From: Ptiloglossa arizonensis
Taxonomy: Eukaryota > Arthropoda > Insecta > Hymenoptera > Colletidae
DNA: 64,000 bases
Direction of reading: 5' to 3'
Assembly (NCBI RefSeq): GCF_051014685.1
Contig: NW_027478459.1
Coordinates: forward strand, 992,001-1,056,000
Made by a program: the position numbers and the translations under genes. How positions within the stretch are numbered: the first letter of the stretch is position 1; each line of letters opens with the position of its first letter. This document shows, piece after piece, positions 52,612 through 63,738 of this stretch. The notes beneath the pieces were generated by a model. The model ran no database searches. It had not been told where the DNA came from and saw only the letters and a list, made by a program, of their open reading frames with translations.

Positions 52612-55443
52612 CAAAATTTTCGCAAGTCTGATACTCCAAACCAATAACTACAAAGGCCTCGGGGAAAAATACACGTACCGTTGTAATACGGCGAGTTTCT
52701 GCTTTCAGATGCAATAGCAAATTCTCGGGTTCGTCAATCCGTTCGCGAGATATGGGAGTTTGAAGTTAAGGAATGGTTGAGAAACCATCACAATTTTCGC
52801 AAGTCTGATACTCGAAACCAATATCTACTATGGCCTAGGGCAAAAATACATGTACCGTTGTAATCGGGCGAGTTTCTGCTTTCAGATGCAATAGGAAATT
52901 CTCGAGTTCGTCATTCAGTTCGCGAGATATGGGAGTTTGAAGTTAAGGAATGGTTGAGAAACCATCAAAATTTTCGCAAGTCTGATACTCGAAACCAATA
53001 ACTACAAAGGCATAGGGGAAAAATGCACATACCATTGTAATCGGGCGAGTTTCTACTTTCAGATGCAACAGGAATTTCTCGAGTTCGTCATTCCGTTCGC
53101 GAGATATGGGAGTTTGAAGTTAAGGAATGGTTGAGAAACCATCAAAATTTTTGCAAGTCTGATACTCGAAACCAATAACTACAAAGGCATAGGGGAAAAA
53201 TGCACATACCTTTGTAATCGGGCGAGTTTCCACTTTCAGATGCAACAGGAATTTCTCGAGTTCATCGTTCCGTTCGCGATATATGGGAGTTTGAAGTTAG
53301 GGAATGCTTGAGAAACCATCAAAATTTTCGCAAGTCTGATACTCGAAACCAATATCTACTATGGCCTAGGGCAAAAATACACGTACCGTTGTAATCGTGC
53401 GAGTTTCTACTTTCAGATGCAACAGGAATTTCTCGAGTTCGTCATTCCGTTCGCGAGATATGGGAGTTTGAAGTTAGGGAATGGTTGAGAAACCTTCAAA
53501 ATTTTCGCTGGTCTGATACTCGAAACCAATAACTGGAATGGCCTAGGTCAAAAATACACGTAGCATTGTAATCGGGCGTGTTTCTGCTTTCAGATGCAAT
53601 AGGAAATTCACGAGTTCGTCAATCCATTCGCGAGATATGGTAGTTTGATGATAAGGAATGGTTGAGAAATCATCAAAATTTTCGCAAGTCTGATACTCGA
53701 AACCAATAACTACAATGGCCTAGGGGAAAAGTACACACACCATTGTAATTGTGGGAGTTTCTACTTTCAGATGCAACAGGAATTTCTCGAGTTCGTCATT
53801 CCGTTCGCGAGATATGGGAGTTTGAAGTTAAGGAATGGTTGAGAAACCATCAAAATTTTCGCAAGTCTGATACTCGAAACCAATAACTACAAAGGCATAG
53901 GGGAAAAATGCACATACCGTTGAAATCGGGCGAGTTTCTGCTTTCAGATGCAACAGGAATTTCTCGAGTTCGTCAATCCGTTCGCGAGATATGGGAGTTT
54001 GAAGTTAAGGAATGGTTGAGAAACCTTCAAAATTTTCGCAGGTCTGATACTCGAAACCAATAACTGGAATGGCCTAGGTCAAAAATACACGTACCGTTGT
54101 AATCGGGCGTGTTTCTGCTTTCAGATGCAGTAGGAAATTCTCGAGTACGTCAATCCATTCGCGAGATATGGTAGTTTGAAGTTAAGGAATGGTTGAGAAA
54201 CCATCAAAATTTTCGCAAGTCTGATACTCCAAACCAATAACTACAAAGGCCTCGGGGAAAAATACACGTACCGTTGTAATACGGCGAGTTTCTGCTTTCA
54301 GATGCAATAGGAAATTCTCGGGTTCGTCAATCCGTTCGCGAGATATGGTAGTTTGAAGTTAAGGAATGGTTGAGTAACCATCAAAATTTTCGCAAGTCTG
54401 ATACTCGAAACCAATCACTACAATGGCCCAGGGGAAAAGTACACACACCATTGTAATCGGGCGAGTTTCTACTTTCAGGTGCAACAGGAATTTCTCGAGT
54501 TGGTCAATCCGTTCGCGAGATATGGGAGTTTGAAGTTAGGGAATGGTTGAGAAACCATCACAATTTTTGCAAGTCTGATACTCGAAACCAATAACTACAA
54601 AGGCATAGGGGAAAAATGCACATACCATTGTAATCGGGCGAGTTTCTACTTTCAGATGCAACAGGAATTTCTCGAGTTCGTCAATCCTTTCGCGAGATAT
54701 GGTAGTTTGATGTTAAGGAATGGTTGAGAAATCATCAAAATTTTCGCAAGTCTGATACTCGAAACCAATAACTACAATGGCCTAGGGGAAAAGTACACAC
54801 ACCATTGTAATTGTGGGAGTTTCTACTTTCAGATGCAACAGGAATTTCTCGAGTTCGTCATTCCGTTCGCGAGATATGGGAGTTTGAAGTTAAGGAATGG
54901 TTGAGAAACCATCAAAATTTTCGCAAGTCTGATACTCGAAACCAATAACTACAAAGGCATAGGGGAAAAATGCACGTACCTTTGTAATCGGGCGAATTTC
55001 CACTTTCAGATGCAACAGGAATTTCTCGAGTTCGACATTCCGTTCGCGAGATATTGGAGTTTGAAGATAAGGAATGGTTCAGAAACCTTCAAAATTTTCG
55101 CAGGTCTGATACTCGAAACCAATAACTGGAATGCCCTAGGTCAAAAATACACGCACCGTTGTAATCGGATGTGTTTCTGCTTTCAGATGGAGAAGGAAAT
55201 TCTCGAGTTCGTCAATCCATTCGCGAGATATGGTAGTTTGAAGTTAAGGAATGGTTGAGAAACCATCACAATTTTCGCAAGTCTGATACTCGAAACCAAT
55301 AACTGGAATGGCCTAGGTCAAAAATACACGTACAGTTGTAATCGGGCGTGTTTCTGCTTTCAGATGCAGTAGGAAATTCTCGAGTTCGTCAATCCATTCG
55401 CGCGATATGGTAGTTTGAAGTTAAGGAATGGTTGAGAAACCAT
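52612..55443 (+). repeat. 16-monomer higher-order repeat (2,832 bp), copy 1
   Basis: The offset to copy 2 is exactly 2,832 bp. Markers are GATACTCCAAACC with GGCCTCGGGG, AATACATGTACC, CATTCAGTTCGCG, CGATATATGGG, ACACGTAGCATTG, CGAGTACGTC and CAATCACTACAATGGCCC. The stretch at about 54,630-55,050 repeats sequence from 52,000-52,390 at 15 monomers and is absent from copy 2. Confidence 0.88.
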
Positions 55444-57458
55444 CAAAATTTTCGCAAGTCTGATACTCCAAACCAATAACTACAAAGGCCTCGGGGAAAA
55501 ATACACGTACCGTTGTAATACGGCGAGTTTCTGCTTTCAGATGCAATAGCAAATTCTCGGGTTCGTCAATCCGTTCGCGAGATATGGGAGTTTGAAGTTA
55601 AGGAATGGTTGAGAAACCATCACAATTTTCGCAAGTCTGATACTCGAAACCAATATCTACTATGGCCTAGGGCAAAAATACATGTACCGTTGTAATCGGG
55701 CGAGTTTCTGCTTTCAGATGCAATAGGAAATTCTCGAGTTCGTCATTCAGTTCGCGAGATATGGGAGTTTGAAGTTAAGGAATGGTTGAGAAACCATCAA
55801 AATTTTCGCAAGTCTGATACTCGAAACCAATAACTACAAAGGCATAGGGGAAAAATGCACATACCATTGTAATCGGGCGAGTTTCTACTTTCAGATGCAA
55901 CAGGAATTTCTCGAGTTCGTCATTCCGTTCGCGAGATATGGGAGTTTGAAGTTAAGGAATGGTTGAGAAACCATCAAAATTTTTGCAAGTCTGATACTCG
56001 AAACCAATAACTACAAAGGCATAGGGGAAAAATGCACAAACCTTTGTAATCGGGCGAGTTTCCACTTTCAGATGCAACAGGAATTTCTCGAGTTCATCGT
56101 TCCGTTCGCGATATATGGGAGTTTGAAGTTAGGGAATGCTTGAGAAACCATCAAAATTTTCGCAAGTCTGATACTCGAAACCAATATCTACTATGGCCTA
56201 GGGCAAAAATACACGTACCGTTGTAATCGGGCGAGTTTCTACTTTCAGATGCAACAGGAATTTCTCGAGTTCGTCATTCCGTTCGCGAGATATGGGAGTT
56301 TGAAGTTAGGGAATGGTTGAGAAACCTTCAAAATTTTCGCTGGTCTGATACTCGAAACCAATAACTGGAATGGCCTAGGTCAAAAATACACGTAGCATTG
56401 TAATCGGGCGTGTTTCTGCTTTCAGATGCAATAGGAAATTCACGAGTTCGTCAATCCATTCGCGAGATATGGTAGTTTGATGATAAGGAATGGTTGAGAA
56501 ATCATCAAAATTTTCGCAAGTCTGATACTCGAAACCAATAACTACAATGGCCTAGGGGAAAAGTACACACACCATTGTAATTGTGGGAGTCTCTACTTTC
56601 AGATGCAACAGGAATTTCTCGAGTTCGTCATTCCGTTCGCGAGATATGGGAGTTTGAAGTTAAGGAATGGTTGAGAAACCATCAAAATTTTCGCAAGTCT
56701 GATACTCGAAACCAATAACTACAAAGGCATAGGGGAAAAATGCACATACCGTTGAAATCGGGCGAGTTTCTGCTTTCAGATGCAACAGGAATTTCTCGAG
56801 TTCGTCAATCCGTTCGCGAGATATGGGAGTTTGAAGTTAAGGAATGGTTGAGAAACCTTCAAAATTTTCGCAGGTCTGATACTCGAAACCAATAACTGGA
56901 ATGGCCTAGGTCAAAAATACACGTACCGTTGTAATCGGGCGTGTTTCTGCTTTCAGATGCAGTAGGAAATTCTCGAGTACGTCAATCCATTCGCGAGATA
57001 TGGTAGTTTGAAGTTAAGGAATGGTTGAGAAACCATCAAAATTTTCGCAAGTCTGATACTCCAAACCAATAACTACAAAGGCCTCGGGGAAAAATACACG
57101 TACCGTTGTAATACGGCGAGTTTCTGCTTTCAGATGCAATAGGAAATTCTCGGGTTCGTCAATCCGTTCGCGAGATATGGTAGTTTGAAGTTAAGGAATG
57201 GTTGAGTAACCATCAAAATTTTCGCAAGTCTGATACTCGAAACCAATCACTACAATGGCCCAGGGGAAAAGTACACACACCATTGTAATCGGGCGAGTTT
57301 CTACTTTCAGGTGCAACAGGAATTTCTCGAGTTGGTCAATCCGTTCGCGAGATATGGGAGTTTGAAGTTAGGGAATGGTTGAGAAACCATCACAATTTTT
57401 GCAAGTCTGATACTCGAAACCAATAACTACAAAGGCATAGGGGAAAAATGCACATACC
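55444..57458 (+). repeat. 16-monomer higher-order repeat, partial copy 2
   Basis: This follows 52,612-54,626 at +2,832 with very few changes, such as GCACAAACC near 56,034 against GCACATACC. It stops near 57,458, where the sequence switches to a repeat of 56,045 onward. About 11.4 of the 16 monomers are present. Confidence 0.88.
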
Positions 57459-58596
57459 TTTGTAATCGGGCGAGTTTCCACTTTCAGATGCAACAGGAAT
57501 TTCTCGAGTTCATCGTTCCGTTCGCGAGATATGGGAGTTTGAAGTTAGGGAATGCTTGAGAAACCATCAATATTTTCGCAAGTCTGATACTCGAAACCAA
57601 TATCTACTATGGCCTAGGGCAAAAATACACGTACCGTTGTAATCGGGCGAGTTTCTACTTTCAGATGCAACAGGAATTTCTCGAGTTCGTCATTCCGTTC
57701 GCGAGATATGGGAGTTTGAAGTTAGGGAATGGTTGAGAAACCTTCAAAATTTTCGCTGGTCTGATACTCGAAACCAATAACTGGAATGGCCTAGGTCAAA
57801 AATACACGTAGCATTGTAATCGGGCGTGTTTCTGCTTTCAGATGCAATAGGAAATTCACGAGTTCGTCAATCCATTCGCGAGATATGGTAGTTTGATGAT
57901 AAGGAATGGTTGAGAAATCATCAAAATTTTCGCAAGTCTGATACTCGAAACCAATAACTACAATGGCCTAGGGGAAAAGTACACACACCATTGTAATTGT
58001 GGGAGTTTCTACTTTCAGATGCAACAGGAATTTCTCGAGTTCGTCATTCCGTTCGCGAGATATGGGAGTTTGAAGTTAAGGAATGGTTGAGAAACCATCA
58101 AAATTTTCGCAAGTCTGATACTCGAAACCAATAACTACAAAGGCATAGGGGAAAAATGCACATACCGTTGAAATCGGGCGAGTTTCTGCTTTCAGATGCA
58201 ACAGGAATTTCTCGAGTTCGTCAATCCGTTCGCGAGATATGGGAGTTTGAAGTTAAGGAATGGTTGAGAAACCTTCAAAATTTTCGCAGGTCTGATACTC
58301 GAAACCAATAACTGGAATGGCCTAGGTCAAAAATACACGTACCGTTGTAATCGGGCGTGTTTCTGCTTTCAGATGCAGTAGGAAATTCTCGAGTTCGTCA
58401 ATCCATTCGCGAGATATGGTAGTTTGAAGTTAAGGAATGGTTGAGAAACCATCAAAATTTTCGCAAGTCTGATACTCCAAACCAATAACTACAAAGGCCT
58501 CGGGGAAAAATACACGTACCGTTGTAATACGGCGAGTTTCTGCTTTCAGATGCAATAGGAAATTCTCGGGTTCGTCAATCCGTTCGCGAGATATGG
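56045..58596 (+). repeat. 8-monomer (1,416-bp) duplication nested in the 16-monomer repeat
   Basis: 56,045-57,180 recurs as 57,461-58,596. The pairs are CATCGTTCCG at 56,095 and 57,511, CGTAGCATTG at 56,391 and 57,807, and CTCCAAACC at 57,060 and 58,476. Differences include CGATATATGG against CGAGATATGG, and GAGTACGTC near 56,975 against GAGTTCGTC near 58,391. Confidence 0.87.
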
Positions 58597-61254
58597 GAGT
58601 TTGAAGTTAAGGAATGGTTGAGAAACCATCACAAATTTCGCAAGTCTGATACTCGAAACCAATATCTACTATGGCCTAGGGCAAAAATACAAGTACCGTT
58701 GTAATCGGGAGAGTTTCTGCTTTCAGATGCAACAGGAATTTCTCGAGTTGGTCAATCCGTTCGCGAGATATGGGAGTTTGAAGTTAGGGAATGGTTGAGA
58801 AACCTTCAAAATTTTCGCTGGTCTGATACTCGAAAACAATAACTACAACGGCCTAGGGGAAAAGTACACACACCATTGTAATCGGGCGAGTTTCTACTTT
58901 CAGGTGCAACAGGAATTTCTCGAGTTCGTCAAACCGTTCGCGAGATATGGGAGTTTGAAGTTAGGGAATGGTTGAGAAACCATCACAATTTTCCCAAGTC
59001 TGATACTCGAAACCAATATCTACTATGGCCTAGGGCAAAAATACACGTACCGATGTAATCGGGCGAGTTTCTGCTTTCAGATGCAACAGGAATTTCTCGA
59101 GTTCGTCAATCCGTTCGCGAGATATGGGAGTTTGAAGTTTAGGAATGGTTGAGAAACCATCGAAATTTTCGCATTTCTGATGCTAGAAACGAATAACTGG
59201 AATGGCCAAGGGGAAAAGTACACACCCCATTCTAATCGGTCGACTTTCTTCTTTCAGATGCAACAGGAATTTCTCGGGTTCGTCAATCCGTTCGCGAGAT
59301 ATGGGAGTTTGAAGTTAAGGAATGGTTGGGAAACCCTCAAAACATTCGCAAGTCTGCTACTCGAAACCAATAACTACAAAGGCCTAGGGGAAAAACAAAC
59401 ATATCTTTGTAATCGGGCGAGTTTCTAATTTCAGATGCAACAGGAATTTCTCGAGTTCGTCAATCCGTTCGCGAGATATAGGAGCTTGAAGTTAAGGAAT
59501 GGTTGAGAAACCATCAAAATTTTCGCAAGTCTGATACTCGAAACCAATAACGACAAAGGCATAGGGGAAAAATGCACATACCTTTGTAATCGGGCGAGTT
59601 TCCACTTTCAGATGCAACAGGAATTTCTCGAGTTCATCGCTCCGTTCGCGAGATATGGGAGTTTGAAGTTAGGGAATGCTTGAGAAACCATCAAAATTTT
59701 CGCAAGTCTGATACTCGAAACCAATATGTATTATGGCCTAGGGGAAAAACACACATATCTTTGTAATCGGGCGAGTTTCTAATTTCAGATGCAACAGGAA
59801 TTTCTCGAGTTCGTCAATCCGTTCGCGAGATATAGGAGCTTGAAGTTAAGGAATGGTTGAGAAACCATCAAAATTTTCGCAAGTCTGATACTCGAAACCA
59901 ATAACTACAGAGACATAGGGGAAAAATGCACATACCTTTGTAATCGGGCGAGTTTCCACTTTCAGATGCAACAGGAATTTCTCGAGTTCATCGCTCCGTT
60001 CGCGAGATATGGGAGTTTGAAGTTAAGGAATGGTTGAGGAACCATCAAAGTTTCACAAGTCTGAAGCTAGAAACCAATAACTACAATGGCCTAGGGGAAA
60101 ATACACATACCGTTGTAATCGGGCGAGTTTCTGCTTTCAGCTGCAACAGGAATTTCTCGAGTTCGTCAATCCGTTCGTGAGATACGGGAGCTTGAAATTA
60201 AGGAAGGTTTGAGAAACCATCACAATTTTCGCAAGTCTGATACTCGAAACCAATAACTGGAATGGGCTAGGGGAAAAGTACGCACACCCTTGTAATCGGG
60301 CGAGTTTCTACTTTCAGATGCAACAGGAATTTCTCGAGTTGGTCAATCCGTTCGCGAGATATGGGAGTTTGAAGTTAGGGAATGGTTGAGAAACCATCAC
60401 AATTTTCCCAAGTCTGATACTCGAAACCAATATCTACTATGGCCTAGGGCAAAAATACAAGCACCGTTGTAATCGGGCGAGTTTCTGCTTTCAGATGCAA
60501 TAGGAAATTCTCGAGTTCGTCATTCAGTTCGCGAGATATGGGAGTTTGAAGTTAAGGAATGGTTGAGAAACCATCAAAATTTTCGCATGTCTGATACTCG
60601 AAACCAATAACTACAAAGGCATAGGGGAAAAATGCACATACCTTTGTAATCGGGCGAGTTTCTACTTTCAGATGCAACAGGAATTTCTCGAGTTCGTCAT
60701 TCCGTTCGCGAGATATGGGAGTTTGAAGTTAAGGAATGGTTGAGAAACCATCAAAATTTTTGCAAGTCTGATACTCGAAACCAATAACTACAAAGGCATA
60801 GGGGAAAAATGCACATACCTTTGTAATCGGGCGAGTTTCCACTTTCAGATGCAACAGGAATTTCTCGAGTTCATCGCTCCGTTCGCGAGATATGGGAGTT
60901 TGAAGTTAGGGAATGCTTGAGAAACCTTCAAAATTTTCGCTGGTCTGATACTCGAAACCAATAACTACAATATCATAGGGGAAAAATTCACATACCGTTG
61001 TAATCGGGCGAGTTTCTACTTTCAGATGCAACAGGAATTTCTCGAGTTCGTCGATCCGTTCGCGAGATGTGGGAGTTTGAAGTTAAGGAATGGTTGAGAA
61101 ACGATCAAAATTTTCGCAAGTCTGATACTCGAAACTAATAACTACAAAGGCCTAGGGGAAAAATACACACACCATTGTAATCGGGCGAGTTTCTACTTTC
61201 AGATGCAACAGGAATTTCTCGCTTTCGTCAATCCGTTCGCGAGAAATGGGAGTT
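58597..61254 (+). repeat. Mixed right-zone monomers with dimeric repeats
   Basis: This contains block E copy 2 (59,159-59,550) and block D copy 2 (60,024-60,292). A 2-monomer repeat of 354 bp lies at about 59,392-59,659 and 59,746-60,013, marked by CATATCTTTG, GATATAGGAGCTTG and TTCATCGCTCCG. Single-base losses near 60,050 (AAAGTTTCACAAG) and 60,100 (GGGGAAAATACAC) mark block D. The rest is ordinary right-zone monomers with no longer repeat evident. Confidence 0.8.
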
Positions 61255-62493
61255 TGAAGTTAAGGAATGGTTGAGAATCTATCAAAATTTTCGCAAGTCT
61301 GATACTCGAAACCAATAACTACAATAGCATAGGGGAAAAATACACATACCGTTGTAATCGGGCGAGTTTCTACTTTCAGATGCAACAGGAATTTCTCGAG
61401 TTCGTCAATCCGTTCGCGAGATGTGGGAGTTTGAAGTTAAGGAATGGTTGAGAAACCATCCAAATTTTCGCAAGTCTGATACTCGAAACCAATAACTACA
61501 ATGGCCTAGGGGAAAAGTACACACACCATTGTAATTGTGGGAGTTTCTACTTTCAGATGCAACAGGAGTTTCTCGAGTTCGTCATTCCGTTCGCGAGATA
61601 TGGGAGTTTGAAGTTAAGGAATGGTTGAGAAACCTTCAAAATTTTCGCAGGTCTGATACTCGAAACCAATAACTGGAATGGCCTAGGTCAAAAATACACG
61701 CACCGTTGTAATCGGATGTGTTTCTGCTTTCAGATGCAGAAGGAAATTCTCGAGTTCGTCAATCCATTCGCGAGATATGGTGGTTTGAAGTTAAGGAATG
61801 GTTGAGAAACCCTCACAATTTTCGCAAGTCTGATACTCGAAACCAATATCTACTATGGCCTAGGGCAAAAATACACGTACCGTTGTAATCGGGCGAGTTT
61901 CTGCTTTCAGATGCAACGGGAATTTCTCGAGTTCGCCAATCCGTTCGCGAGATATGGGAGTTTGAAGTTATGGAATGCTTGAGAAACCATCAAAATTTTC
62001 GCAAGTCTGATACTCGAAACCATTAACTACTATGGCCTAGGGCAAAAATGCACATACCGTTGAAATCGGGCGAGTTTCTGCTTTCAGATGCAACAGGAAT
62101 TTCTCGAGTTCGTCAATCCGTTCGCGAGATATGGGAGTTTGAAGTTAAGGAATGGTTGAGAAACCTTCAAAATTTTCGCAGGTCTGATACTCGAAACCAA
62201 TAACTGGAATGGCCTAGGTCAAAAATACACGTACCGTTGTAATCGGGCGTGTTTCTGCTTTCAGATGCAGTAGGAAATTCTCGAGTTCGTCAATCCATTC
62301 GCGAGATATGGTAGTTTGAAGTTAAGGAATGGTTGAGAAACCATCAAAATTTTCGCAAGTCTGATACTACAAACCAATAACTACAAAGGCCTCGGGGAAA
62401 AATACACGTACCGTTGTAATACGGCGAGTTTCTACTTTCAGATGCAACAGGAATTTCTCGAGTTCGTCATTCCGTTCGCGAGATATGGGAGTT
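61255..62493 (+). repeat. 7-monomer (1,239-bp) tandem duplication, copy 1
   Basis: This matches 62,494-63,732 at exactly 1,239 bp and looks identical over most of its length. Markers are TGAGAATCTATC, CAATAGCATAGGGG, CGATCCATTC-type monomers, ATCGGATGTGTTTC, GATGCAGAAGG, ATGGTGGTTTG, AACCCTCAC and GATACTACAAACC. Confidence 0.92.
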
Positions 62494-63732
62494 TGAAGTT
62501 AAGGAATGGTTGAGAATCTATCAAAATTTTCGCAAGTCTGATACTCGAAACCAATAACTACAATAGCATAGGGGAAAAATACACATACCGTTGTAATCGG
62601 GCGAGTTTCTACTTTCAGATGCAACAGGAATTTCTCGAGTTCGTCAATCCGTTCGCGAGATGTGGGAGTTTGAAGTTAAGGAATGGTTGAGAAACCATCC
62701 AAATTTTCGCAAGTCTGATACTCGAAACCAATAACTACAATGGCCTAGGGGAAAAGTACACACACCATTGTAATTGTGGGAGTTTCTACTTTCAGATGCA
62801 ACAGGAGTTTCTCGAGTTCGTCATTCCGTTCGCGAGATATGGGAGTTTGAAGTTAAGGAATGGTTGAGAAACCTTCAAAATTTTCGCAGGTCTGATACTC
62901 GAAACCAATAACTGGAATGGCCTAGGTCAAAAATACACGCACCGTTGTAATCGGATGTGTTTCTGCTTTCAGATGCAGAAGGAAATTCTCGAGTTCGTCA
63001 ATCCATTCGCGAGATATGGTGGTTTGAAGTTAAGGAATGGTTGAGAAACCCTCACAATTTTCGCAAGTCTGATACTCGAAACCAATATCTACTATGGCCT
63101 AGGGCAAAAATACACGTACCGTTGTAATCGGGCGAGTTTCTGCTTTCAGATGCAACGGGAATTTCTCGAGTTCGCCAATCCGTTCGCGAGATATGGGAGT
63201 TTGAAGTTATGGAATGCTTGAGAAACCATCAAAATTTTCGCAAGTCTGATACTCGAAACCATTAACTACTATGGCCTAGGGCAAAAATGCACATACCGTT
63301 GAAATCGGGCGAGTTTCTGCTTTCAGATGCAACAGGAATTTCTCGAGTTCGTCAATCCGTTCGCGAGATATGGGAGTTTGAAGTTAAGGAATGGTTGAGA
63401 AACCTTCAAAATTTTCGCAGGTCTGATACTCGAAACCAATAACTGGAATGGCCTAGGTCAAAAATACACGTACCGTTGTAATCGGGCGTGTTTCTGCTTT
63501 CAGATGCAGTAGGAAATTCTCGAGTTCGTCAATCCATTCGCGAGATATGGTAGTTTGAAGTTAAGGAATGGTTGAGAAACCATCAAAATTTTCGCAAGTC
63601 TGATACTACAAACCAATAACTACAAAGGCCTCGGGGAAAAATACACGTACCGTTGTAATACGGCGAGTTTCTACTTTCAGATGCAACAGGAATTTCTCGA
63701 GTTCGTCATTCCGTTCGCGAGATATGGGAGTT
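62494..63732 (+). repeat. 7-monomer (1,239-bp) tandem duplication, copy 2
   Basis: This is the partner of 61,255-62,493. The match continues to about 63,750, inside the dyad, where TTGAGGAACC replaces TTGAGAATC and block D begins. No base difference was noticed in the stretches compared. Confidence 0.92.
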
Positions 63733-63738
63733 TGAAGT

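Noticed and set aside
2282..59428. Dozens of open frames of 60-165 codons on both strands, with recurring peptides such as MQQEFLEFVNPFARYGS
   Set aside because: They are translations of the satellite monomer in one frame. They begin and end at the same monomer positions and depend on chance loss of one stop. They show no domain or coding context, and identical ones recur only because the DNA is duplicated.
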